This document shows, in pieces, positions 7,027 to 14,848 of a stretch of DNA of 47,714 nt (its first letter is position 1; every line of letters starts with the position of its first letter). The translations under genes were made by a program, and so were the position numbers. The notes beneath the pieces were generated by a model. That model was not told where the DNA came from, did no database searches, and saw only the letters and a list, made by a program, of their open reading frames with translations. Source of the stretch: Alphaproteobacteria bacterium (GTDB lineage: Bacteria > Pseudomonadota > Alphaproteobacteria > Micropepsales > Micropepsaceae); NCBI GenBank assembly GCA_947474645.1, contig CANJJD010000019.1, positions 1-47,714 of the forward strand, written 5' to 3'.

Positions 7027-7763
7027 AAGATCTGCGGGTCCTGGTCACCGCGGGCGCCGCCGGTATCGGCCAGGCCATCACTACGGCATTGGTCGAAGCG
7101 GGCGCGCGGGTTCACATTTGCGATGTCGCGCCATCGGCCATGCCCGGTGTTTCGTCCAGCCTGGCTGACGTTTCCGACGAAGCGGATGTGGACCGGCTGT
7201 TTGCCGATGTGCGCGCCCAGCTCGGTGGGCTGGACGTGCTGGTGAACAATGCCGGCATCGCCGGGCCCACCGGCGCAATCGAGGACATCACGCTGGCCGA
7301 TTGGCGCCGCACCCTGGATGTGGACCTGACCGGGATGTTCCTGTGCGCCCGCCGCGCCGTGCCGATGCTGAAAGAGGCCGGCGGCGGCGCCATCATCAAC
7401 ATGTCCTCGGCGGCGGGGCGCTTCGGCTATGCCTTCCGCACCCCCTATGCCGCCGCCAAGTGGGGCGTGATCGGGTTGACTCAAAGTTTGGCCAAGGAAT
7501 TGGGTCCGTCCAACGTCCGCGTCAACGCGATCCTGCCCGGCGTCATCAAGGGCCCGCGCATGGAAAAGGTTATCCGCGACCGCGCCGGGCAGGCCGGTAT
7601 GGCGTTCGACGCGATGGAAAAGCAGTATCTCGAGCGCATCTCGCTGCGCCGCATGACCGATCCCGAAGACGTCGCCGCCATGGTGGTTTTCCTGGTGTCG
7701 CATGCGGGCCGCAACATCTCGGGCCAGTCGCTGGGCGTGGATGGCAATGTCGAGTCCCTCTAA
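7023..7763 (+). CDS. SDR-family NAD(P)-dependent oxidoreductase
   Basis: The 246-aa length is typical of classical short-chain dehydrogenases. The cofactor motif is VTAGAAGIGQ (usual TGxxxGIG, with Ala for Thr at the first position). NNAG lies at residues 75-78, and the catalytic set is Ser129, Tyr142 and Lys146 (YAAAK). It overlaps the upstream gene by four bases. In this setting it probably oxidises a sugar or sugar acid, or reduces a keto product. Substrate cannot be read from the sequence. Confidence 0.9.
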   Translation: MKDLRVLVTAGAAGIGQAITTALVEAGARVHICDVAPSAMPGVSSSLADVSDEADVDRLFADVRAQLGGLDVLVNNAGIAGPTGAIEDITLADWRRTLDVDLTGMFLCARRAVPMLKEAGGGAIINMSSAAGRFGYAFRTPYAAAKWGVIGLTQSLAKELGPSNVRVNAILPGVIKGPRMEKVIRDRAGQAGMAFDAMEKQYLERISLRRMTDPEDVAAMVVFLVSHAGRNISGQSLGVDGNVESL

Positions 7764-7846
7764 GTTGTGAAGCATCGCCGGGCGCGTCTGGACAGGGGCG
7801 TGGAATCGGTACGGGATCGGGCGCCGCCGGAAATAAGGACGCCCAA

Positions 7847-9052
7847 ATGCTCACCCGCCGCCGCACCCTTGCCAGCCTGCTCGGACCCGCCGCCCTTTAC
7901 GGGCTGAACGGCGTGGCATCCCCTGCCCGCGCCCAGAGCGCCGCGCTGGGCTCCAGAGAAAAAATTCGCGTCACCAAGATCGAAAGTTTTGTGCTCAAGA
8001 ACACCTGGGTGTTCGTGAAAATCTCCACCGATGCCGGCATCACCGGCTGGGGCGAGATGCTGAAGGACGATGCCAAGGCCTGCGCCGCCGGCGCGCTGGA
8101 AGTGGGCAGTTACCTGATCGGCCAGGACCCAACCCGCGTCGCCTTCCACTGGCAGGCAATCCATCGCGGCGCTTTCTATCGCGGCGGCCCGATCAAGACC
8201 GCCATCTCGTCGGGCATCGACCAGGCGCTGTGGGACATCACCGGCAAGGTTTACAATCTGCCGGTCTATAAATTGCTGGGCGGCGCGGTGCGCGACCGCA
8301 TCCGCGTCTATGGCCAGCCCGGCAAGAACGGCGTCAACGCCATGAAGGTGCTGTTGCAGGATGCGGGCGGGCGCAATCCCTTCAAGTACAACGAAGGCGA
8401 CAAGTATGTCGCCGAAGTGACCGAGCGCTTCGCCGCCCTGCGCAAGAAGATGGGCCCCGGCGTGGACATCGGCGTGGAATTCCACGGCGCGGTGCAGCCC
8501 ACCACCGCCATCCGGCTGATGGCGGCGCTGGAGCCCTACAGCCCCTGGTTCTACGAGGAAGTGGTGCAGGCGCTGAATGTGGACGTGATGGCGGACCTGG
8601 CCAAGAAGACCAGCGTGCCGCTGGCCACCGGCGAGCGCATTTTCACCAAATGGGGATTCCGCGAGATCCTGGAGAAGAAGGCAGCCATGATCCTGCAGCC
8701 GGACGTCTGCTATGCCGGCGGCATCACCGAGCTGAAGATCATCGCCGGCATGGCCGAGGCCTATTACGCCCCTATCGCGCCGCACAATCCGCAAGGCCCC
8801 TGCTCACTGGCGGCTAGCATGCAGATCGCCGCGGCCATTCCCAACTTCCTGATCCAGGAGCGCGGCGACAATGAGTATGCCGACCTGTTGGCCAAGCCGC
8901 TGCCGGCGATCGTCAACGGCCACCGTCCGCTGCTGACCGAGCCGGGGCTGGGCATCACCATTGACGAGAACAAGCTGATGGCCCAGGTGGGCGAACCCAA
9001 GCCCTATCTGCCCCGGTTCGATCCCGATGACGGCTCGGTGGTGGACTGGTAA
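7847..9052 (+). CDS. Tat-exported enolase-superfamily dehydratase (galactonate-dehydratase-like)
   Basis: The 401-aa product begins with a Tat signal (TRRRTLASLL, cleavage near SPARAQS) and continues as a mandelate racemase/muconate lactonizing enzyme. Putative metal ligands are Glu211, Glu237 and Glu263; the acid/base residues are His213 (EFHGA) and His313 (APHNP). The 26-26-50 spacing equals that of E. coli DgoD (D183, E209, E235, H285), but Glu replaces the first Asp. The expected reaction is dehydration of an aldonate to a 2-keto-3-deoxy acid. Export of such an enzyme is unusual. ATG 7847 is chosen because it starts the signal peptide; the in-frame extension upstream overlaps the SDR gene. 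A similar exported protein is at 18670-19953. Confidence 0.85.
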   Translation: MLTRRRTLASLLGPAALYGLNGVASPARAQSAALGSREKIRVTKIESFVLKNTWVFVKISTDAGITGWGEMLKDDAKACAAGALEVGSYLIGQDPTRVAFHWQAIHRGAFYRGGPIKTAISSGIDQALWDITGKVYNLPVYKLLGGAVRDRIRVYGQPGKNGVNAMKVLLQDAGGRNPFKYNEGDKYVAEVTERFAALRKKMGPGVDIGVEFHGAVQPTTAIRLMAALEPYSPWFYEEVVQALNVDVMADLAKKTSVPLATGERIFTKWGFREILEKKAAMILQPDVCYAGGITELKIIAGMAEAYYAPIAPHNPQGPCSLAASMQIAAAIPNFLIQERGDNEYADLLAKPLPAIVNGHRPLLTEPGLGITIDENKLMAQVGEPKPYLPRFDPDDGSVVDW

Positions 9053-9058
9053 GGCGGA

Positions 9059-9670
9059 CTAGCGCCGCTCCGCCGCCCAGCCGGTATCCAAAGGCTTCTT
9101 CGGATCGGCGGTGATGCGCAGCACCGCGCAATGGTGATAGGTGAACTGGCCCGGATTGTTCACGCCATGCTGTTCCATGAACTGGGCGACCTGCAGGGTG
9201 CAGCCCTTGCAGTTGATGTTGGGAACCGCGACATCGATCTCGAACGGCGTATCCGACTTGGCGCTGTGCGAAAACAGCCCGTCCGCCAGCACCGGCGGCA
9301 CCACCGGGTTCATCACCTCGCCCGACACCGACACCAGCACGCCCTTGTCATTGGTCATGGTGGTGGCCTTGGGATCGGGCGGCAGTTCGGTGGGCGAATT
9401 GACCGCCAGGGCGATGCGGTAGTGCCCGGGGTGATAGACTGTCTCCTGCACCTTCACATGCAACTGCGAGCCGCCCTTGACGTCGGTCACGGCATAGGTG
9501 GGCTTGCCGAAATCGGTATTGGTGCCGCCGCAGGGCGCCGCCTTTTGCGGATCGCCGAGCTGGTTCTCCTCCAGCCAGGAGGCCGGGGCCAGCAGCTTGA
9601 AATGCGCCTGGCTGGCGGCCGGCAGCAGCATAAAGCCCAGCGCCACGGCGCAACCCAACATCCTGTTCAT
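9059..9670 (-). CDS. Exported LPMO-like protein with N-terminal histidine
   Basis: The 203-aa product has a Sec signal ending AASQA, so the mature protein would start HFKLLAPASWL with His23 as residue 1. A free N-terminal histidine is the defining half of the copper histidine brace of lytic polysaccharide monooxygenases. Further histidines (VYHPGHYRIAL, near residue 80; FTYHHCAVLRI, near 180) could complete a copper site. I recall a bacterial family annotated as polysaccharide-monooxygenase-like with this HFKLLAP start. Paired cysteines (NCKGC) suggest disulfides. It lies tail to tail with the dehydratase operon. Activity on a polysaccharide is inference. Confidence 0.65.
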   Translation of the reverse strand: MNRMLGCAVALGFMLLPAASQAHFKLLAPASWLEENQLGDPQKAAPCGGTNTDFGKPTYAVTDVKGGSQLHVKVQETVYHPGHYRIALAVNSPTELPPDPKATTMTNDKGVLVSVSGEVMNPVVPPVLADGLFSHSAKSDTPFEIDVAVPNINCKGCTLQVAQFMEQHGVNNPGQFTYHHCAVLRITADPKKPLDTGWAAERR

Positions 9671-9758
9671 CCAGCACCTGCCTGATTTTGCGTGGGCACC
9701 CTAGCCAGAGCCTTCGGGGCGGTCAAAGATGCCATCCTGACGCATCAAGGATTCCGTC

Positions 9759-10106
9759 TTGGATTTCAACGCACCCTATCCCGAACAGGTCGGGCTGACC
9801 GACGAAGACGACAAGGGCTATGTCTTTCGCCGTTGCCCGGGCAACCAGCGGCTTTATACCTATGACCTGGACACGCCGCTGCGTGTCGCCTGCAACGACG
9901 CCTGCCAGACCAGTTGGACACCGGTGCCGGCGGCGTCCACAGCGCGGCCCCTGGGGCATTGGACCATCATCCGCAGCGAGAATGGCCGCGGCCAATGGGC
10001 CTATCGCGGCCAACCGGTCTATACGCTGATGGGTGATCCGCCCTACAAGCCCAGGGGCGACGGGATGGAAAGCGGCAAATGGCATCTGCTGCCTTATGAA
10101 AAGTAA
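9759..10106 (+). CDS. COG4315-type protein with Yx(FWY)xxD motif
   Basis: The 115-aa product matches the secreted-repeat / Lipoprotein_15 family: RLYTYDLDTPLRVACNDAC, a C-x-x-x-C pair, then GQWAYRGQPVYTLMGDP and GDGMESGKWHLL. These proteins are usually exported. Here the frame is closed by TGA at 9738 and the only start is TTG 9759, which gives no signal peptide. It may be N-terminally truncated, or cytoplasmic. The 3' end overlaps the porin start by 11 bases. The family's role is unknown; some members are linked to redox or envelope stress. Confidence 0.6.
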   Translation: MDFNAPYPEQVGLTDEDDKGYVFRRCPGNQRLYTYDLDTPLRVACNDACQTSWTPVPAASTARPLGHWTIIRSENGRGQWAYRGQPVYTLMGDPPYKPRGDGMESGKWHLLPYEK

Positions 10107-11511
10107 GCCTGCCCTTCTGACAGCCCTGCTTTTCTGCTCACCGGCATTCGCCGCCGACGATGCGCGGGTCGAAAGCCTGGAGCGGCAGCTCAAGGATGTG
10201 CGCCAGCAGCTCACTGAACTGAAGCGCACGCCGGGGCCGGATACGGCGGCGATCCAGGACCTGAAGCGCAGCAACGCCGAACACCATGCGGCGATCAAAA
10301 AACGCATGGATGCCCAGCCCAAAACGAGCCTGAGCGGCGGCCGGTTGAGCCTGGCCACCGCCGACGGCGATTTCACCTTCGCGCTGCGCAGCGTGGTGCA
10401 AATGGATGCGGGATATTTCGCGCAGGGGCGCAACCCGCCCGGCGTGGACCTGAACAGCGGCACCAACTTCCGCCGCGCCCAGTTCGGCTTCGCCGGTACC
10501 CTGTGGCGCGACTGGTCCTATAATTTCACTTACGATTTCGGCGGCAACGGCGTCGAAGGGCGCGGCTATCTCTACCGCGCCTATCTCCAATATGACGGGC
10601 TGAAGCCGGTATCGGTGCGCGTCGGCGCCTTTTCACCCTTCACCAGCATCGAGGATGCCACCGGCGGCGCCAACCTCGCCTTGATGGAGCGCCCCACCGC
10701 CGTCAATCTGGCGCGCGGCATCGCCGGCGGCAGCGGGCGGGAGGCCGTCCAGATTTTCGCGGTCGGCTCCAATTACCTGGTGTCGCTGGCCATCACCGGA
10801 CAAAAAACCGTCGATGCCGCCACCTTTGATGAGCAACAGGGACTGGTGGGGCGCGCCGCCTGGCTGGCGCTGGACCGGGACGGCATAAAGTGGCTGCTCA
10901 ATGCCGATGCCACCCATGTCCTGCGGCTGGCCGATACGGCGCCGGGCGTGGCGGCCAATTTCCGCTTCAGCGCCGGGCCCGAACTAGCGGTGGACGCTTC
11001 CAGCACGGTGGATACGGGCGCGCTCGATGCCCGCCATGTCACCGAGTTCGGCCTGGAAAGCGCGGTGAATTTCGGCCGCCTGTTCGGACAGGGCGGCTGG
11101 TTTCACTATGACGTTGCACGCCGCACCACGCGGCCCAATTCCGATTTCCACGGCTGGTACGCCATGGCGACCTGGTCACTGACCGGTGAAACGCGCCCTT
11201 ACGATCCCGGCAGCGCCAGCTTCCACGCGCCGGTCCCCGTCACGCCGCTGGGCGACAGGGGATTTGGCGCCTGGGAGGTGGCGGCGCGCTACAGCAGCGC
11301 GAACCTGGATTATCTTCCAGGCCTTCCGTCCGCATCCGGCGGGGTCGCGGGCGGCATCCAGGATGTGTGGAGCGCGGGGCTGAACTGGTATCCCAACCAG
11401 ACCATCCGCTTCATGCTGGATTATGACAATATCCGGGTGACCCACACGGGCGCGCCGGCGACGGACATTACCGCCGACGCCATCGGCCTGCGCAGCCAGA
11501 TTGCATTTTAG
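10096..11511 (+). CDS. OprO/OprP-type outer-membrane porin
   Basis: The 471-aa product has a signal (LLTALLFCSPAFA) and a short N-terminal coiled coil (VESLERQLKDVRQQLTELKR, residues about 24-43). A beta-barrel rich in aromatic strands follows: FALRSVVQMDAGYFAQG, FRRAQFGFAGTLWRDW and YNFTYDFGGNG. It ends in Phe (SQIAF), the C-terminal signature of outer-membrane proteins. The pattern fits phosphate-selective porins O and P (PF07396-like), though the substrate could be another anion such as an organic acid. ATG 10096 is chosen because the signal peptide starts there. It converges with the 11508-17117 operon, overlapping by four bases. Confidence 0.8.
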   Translation: MKSKPALLTALLFCSPAFAADDARVESLERQLKDVRQQLTELKRTPGPDTAAIQDLKRSNAEHHAAIKKRMDAQPKTSLSGGRLSLATADGDFTFALRSVVQMDAGYFAQGRNPPGVDLNSGTNFRRAQFGFAGTLWRDWSYNFTYDFGGNGVEGRGYLYRAYLQYDGLKPVSVRVGAFSPFTSIEDATGGANLALMERPTAVNLARGIAGGSGREAVQIFAVGSNYLVSLAITGQKTVDAATFDEQQGLVGRAAWLALDRDGIKWLLNADATHVLRLADTAPGVAANFRFSAGPELAVDASSTVDTGALDARHVTEFGLESAVNFGRLFGQGGWFHYDVARRTTRPNSDFHGWYAMATWSLTGETRPYDPGSASFHAPVPVTPLGDRGFGAWEVAARYSSANLDYLPGLPSASGGVAGGIQDVWSAGLNWYPNQTIRFMLDYDNIRVTHTGAPATDITADAIGLRSQIAF

Positions 11512-12953
11512 TTCGCATCGCTGACCTGCTGCCCCTTGGGCTCCGGCTCGATGATGTTGCCGTTTTCGTCCACCGGCACATTGTAACGGGGGCGATCCAG
11601 CATCTGCTGCAGATAGGCGCCGTTGGGCAGCCGCAGGATATCAATGTTCGATCCCGGCGAATCCATCCGGGGCGCCGCTTCCAATGTGCCGGGCGGCACC
11701 TCCTCGATCACGCGCAAGGTGGTTGACCGGATCATGGCGTCGCTGATGGCGTTATAGGCGCGCTTGCGGTTTTCCTCGCCCGCCAACCCGTTGATCGGGA
11801 CCGGCGCATCGGTGTCCACCACAAAGGCGGGCCCGGCGGTGATGCGATAGGCGGTGGAGATGCCGTCATATCGGCCCGTTACCGGGTTCTTCATCCCATC
11901 GGCATGGCGCTTGAGGGCGTAGTAGAGCGCGATGGCGTCTTCATGCTCGCGCACCCCCTGCTCGCCGCCGGACTGGGCAAAGGTGTTCTGGTTGTAGAGA
12001 TCGCGCCAGTCGCGATAGCCCGCGACGACACCCGACAAGCTGCCGTCCGGCTTCACGGCCAGGCGCAGCTTGCCCTGGCGGAAGAAAGCATCGCCTGTGT
12101 GATTGTAGAACCAGGCGATATGCGGCATGTGCAGCTCGGCTGCCTGCTCGGTCTCGATCACGCCGTTGCGGATCGTGGCTTTCAGGCGGGTATACTGGCT
12201 GGCCTTGCGCAGCCGGTAGGAATAATCGACCGCCAGGTTGCCGCGGGCATCCTTGATGATCTTGTCCGGCGAATAGCCGATCTCCAGCACGGCATTGGCG
12301 TCGTTCATCGGGTCCGCATTGCCGGACAGGCGGATGACCATGGTGTAAAGCCCGTCCTGCATCTTGTCGTTGGCGCGCAGGTTCAAGGTGGCGTCGCCGC
12401 CGCCGCGCCAGGGCCGGTCGCAGCCCCAGGCGCGATAGAGTTCATTGTCCACGCCCTTGACGCCGTCCGGCGCGGTGAAGCCGGTCTGGGGATTGTTGTC
12501 CAGGTCCAGGCCCTCGGAAATCCTACTCATCACTTCAGGCTGGCCGGTATCTTCCGCCGCGAACGGATTCACATAGGTCTCGATGCCCTTCTTCCAGCCG
12601 CGATAGGAGGCGGCGCGGTCCCACACAAAAAAGCGCGTCAGGGAATAATTGAAGATGGTCTCGCCGCCGGGCGGAACCACGATGCTTTCGATCTCGAACT
12701 TGGTGCGCCACTTCTGCATCTGCAGGGCCTGGCGCGTCTGATCCTCGTTGGCGAAGTGCTGGGTGCTGCCCCTGGGACAATCCACCCCCGGTTCGATCTG
12801 TCCGGCGCGGGCGAAATCCCGCCGCCCGCCATAATGAAAGGCAAATTCATAGGTGCCCACGACATAGCCGCGCGTCCAGGGCGCGGCGGCGGCCGGCTGC
12901 GCTGCGGCCGCCAGCGCCAGACCGACAAGGGCGATGGAAATGCCGCGCATCAT
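11508..12953 (-). CDS. Secreted protein of unknown family, paralogue 2 of a tandem pair
   Basis: The 481-aa product has a Sec signal (ALAAAAQPAAA) and a mature start APWTRGYVVGTYEFAFHYGG, shared word for word with the protein encoded at 12950-14416. The two align over their whole length: YVNPFAAEDTGQP, RISEGLDLD, LYRAWGCD, YNQNTF and SGGEQGVREHEDA. Repeated acidic and aromatic motifs (GLDLDNNPQTGF, WRDLYNQNTF) suggest a binding or catalytic periplasmic domain. I do not recognise the family. It is the last gene of a five-gene operon with a flavin amine oxidase and cytochrome c, and overlaps its paralogue by four bases. A role as substrate-handling or structural partner of the oxidase is inference. 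Confidence 0.75.
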   Translation of the reverse strand: MMRGISIALVGLALAAAAQPAAAAPWTRGYVVGTYEFAFHYGGRRDFARAGQIEPGVDCPRGSTQHFANEDQTRQALQMQKWRTKFEIESIVVPPGGETIFNYSLTRFFVWDRAASYRGWKKGIETYVNPFAAEDTGQPEVMSRISEGLDLDNNPQTGFTAPDGVKGVDNELYRAWGCDRPWRGGGDATLNLRANDKMQDGLYTMVIRLSGNADPMNDANAVLEIGYSPDKIIKDARGNLAVDYSYRLRKASQYTRLKATIRNGVIETEQAAELHMPHIAWFYNHTGDAFFRQGKLRLAVKPDGSLSGVVAGYRDWRDLYNQNTFAQSGGEQGVREHEDAIALYYALKRHADGMKNPVTGRYDGISTAYRITAGPAFVVDTDAPVPINGLAGEENRKRAYNAISDAMIRSTTLRVIEEVPPGTLEAAPRMDSPGSNIDILRLPNGAYLQQMLDRPRYNVPVDENGNIIEPEPKGQQVSDAN

Positions 12954-14416
12954 GGCCTGGCGCTGCTGACCTGTTTGGGTTTGGGCGGCGGCGGCGCGGG
13001 TTCTTCGGGCATGTCGGTCAGGGGCTTGCCCTGGCGATCTACCTGATGGGCATAGTGCGGCCGGTCCAGCAGCTTGAGGAAATAGTCCCTGCTGGGCAGG
13101 CCCTTGGTGATGTATTCCAGCCGCGGCACCGCCGCCTCGGTGGTGCCGGGCGGCACATCCTGGACGATGCGGGTGCTGGTGGCGCGGGTCACGGCGGCGG
13201 CGATCGCCTCATAAGACGCCTTGCGCCATTCCTCCGCTTCCAGCCCGCGGATGCCGACGGGCTGGGCCGGATCGGGATCCACCACAAAGGCCGGCATGGC
13301 GCTGATGCGATAGGCGGTGGAGATGCCCATGAAGCGGCCGGTCTTTGCATCGCGCATGCCGTCGGCATTGCGGCGCAGGGCGTAATAAAGCGCGACGGCG
13401 TCTTCGTGCTCGCGCACCCCCTGCTCGCCGCCGGATTGGCCAAAGGTGTTCTGGTTGTAGACATCGCGCCAGTCGCGATAGCCCGCCACCAGGCCGGTCA
13501 TGGTGCCGTCCGGCTTCATGGTCAGCCGCAGCTTGGCTTTGCGGAAGGCGGCGTCGCCGGAATGATCATAGAGCCAGGCGATGCGCGGCATATGCAGTTC
13601 GGCCACCTGTTCGGTATCCACCACGCCGCCCCGGACCTTCGCCTTGAACCGCGTATACTGGGTACTGCGCGGCAGGCGATAGGAATAATCCGCCGCCACG
13701 GCGTTGCGCGCATCCTTGATGATGCGGTCGGGAGAATAACCGATCTCCACCACCGCATCGTCGTCATTCATCGGGTCTTTCGTGCCCGAGATACGGACCA
13801 CGATGGTGTAGAGCCCGTCCAGCATCTTGTCGTTGGAGCGCAGGAACAGGGTGGCGTTGCCGCGCCCGCGCCACGGCGCATCGCAGCCCCAGGCGCGATA
13901 CAGATTATTGTCCACGCCCTTCTCGCCGTCTGGGCTGGCAAAGCCGGTCTTGGCGTTGCTGTCCAGGTCAAGACCTTCGGAAATGCGCCCCGTTACTTGC
14001 GGCTGGCCGGTATCTTCCGCGGCGAAGGGATTCACATAGGTTTCGATGCCGCGCCTGTAGCCGCGATAGGACACGGCCCGGCCCCAGATGCTGAAACGGG
14101 TGGTGGCGGGGCCGGCGACCTTTTCCAGCCCCGGTGGCGCGCCGATCTTTTCGATGTCGGCGGGATCGCGCCATTTCTGGCGGCTGAGCGCCGCTTTCAC
14201 ATATTCCGGATTGGAAAAATGCCTGGTGCTGCCATGCGGGCAATCCGAGCCCGGTTCGACTTCGCCGGCGCGGGTGAAACCGGCACGGCCGCCATAATGG
14301 AAGGCAAATTCATAGGTGCCCACGACATAGCCGCGCGTCCAGGGCGCGGCCTGGCCGGCACTGGCGCCGATCAGCAGTGCGGCAAATCCTGCAAAGGCGG
14401 AGGCACGCCAAATCAT
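12950..14416 (-). CDS. Secreted protein of unknown family, paralogue 1 of a tandem pair
   Basis: The 488-aa product has a signal ending in ASAGQA and the same mature start (APWTRGYVVGTYEFAF) as the downstream paralogue. Identity is high through the middle (DGLYTIVVRISG, EIGYSPDRIIKDAR, HMPRIAWLYDHSGDA) and lower at the Pro-rich C-terminus (EEPAPPPPKPKQ). Both retain two cysteines, in DCP(H/R)GST and AWGCD, which could form a disulfide. No known fold is evident to me. It follows the cytochrome c gene by 54 bases. The tandem duplication with retained overlap points to a selected function in the same pathway. Confidence 0.75.
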   Translation of the reverse strand: MIWRASAFAGFAALLIGASAGQAAPWTRGYVVGTYEFAFHYGGRAGFTRAGEVEPGSDCPHGSTRHFSNPEYVKAALSRQKWRDPADIEKIGAPPGLEKVAGPATTRFSIWGRAVSYRGYRRGIETYVNPFAAEDTGQPQVTGRISEGLDLDSNAKTGFASPDGEKGVDNNLYRAWGCDAPWRGRGNATLFLRSNDKMLDGLYTIVVRISGTKDPMNDDDAVVEIGYSPDRIIKDARNAVAADYSYRLPRSTQYTRFKAKVRGGVVDTEQVAELHMPRIAWLYDHSGDAAFRKAKLRLTMKPDGTMTGLVAGYRDWRDVYNQNTFGQSGGEQGVREHEDAVALYYALRRNADGMRDAKTGRFMGISTAYRISAMPAFVVDPDPAQPVGIRGLEAEEWRKASYEAIAAAVTRATSTRIVQDVPPGTTEAAVPRLEYITKGLPSRDYFLKLLDRPHYAHQVDRQGKPLTDMPEEPAPPPPKPKQVSSARP

Positions 14417-14470
14417 GGGTCACCCTTGAAGCGCCATTGAGCCAGAGCCGGCCGGTGCTGGCAACAGGAA

Positions 14471-14848
14471 CTAGCGCAGGGCCTGGACCTCGGCCTCGGT
14501 CACCTTGTCCCTGTAACGATTGCCGAAATGGCTGCGGACGAAGTTGATGACATCGGCAACCTGGCCATTGGTGAAGTGGCCCCGGAAGGGCGGCATGCCC
14601 TTATGGCCGTCCATCACCATGGACAGGACATAACCGGCCTCGGCCAGCCTGGGATTGGCGGCCAGCGCGGGGTAGGCGGCGGCTCCGGACGCGCCCTTGG
14701 CGTCGGCCATGTGGCAGCCCTGGCAGACGCCGCGATAGACCGCCTCGCCGCCCTGCATCGCGAAAGGCGAGCCGCGCATGTCCGGCGTGTCGGCGGCGGA
14801 AGCCGGGAGCGTCAGCAACAACAGCACAAGTCCAAATTTGCGAATCAT
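14471..14848 (-). CDS. Exported mono-haem cytochrome c
   Basis: The 125-aa product has a signal (LVLLLLTLPASA) and one haem-binding motif CQGCH (Cys42, Cys45, His46). The probable axial methionine is Met85 in KGMPPFRG, as in class I cytochromes c. The start ATG overlaps the stop of the flavin amine oxidase gene (ATGA, 14845-14848), so the two are probably made together. The clear inference is that it takes electrons from the flavoprotein, as CycN does for the nicotine oxidoreductase NicA2 of Pseudomonas putida. It acts in the periplasm. Confidence 0.88.
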   Translation of the reverse strand: MIRKFGLVLLLLTLPASAADTPDMRGSPFAMQGGEAVYRGVCQGCHMADAKGASGAAAYPALAANPRLAEAGYVLSMVMDGHKGMPPFRGHFTNGQVADVINFVRSHFGNRYRDKVTEAEVQALR

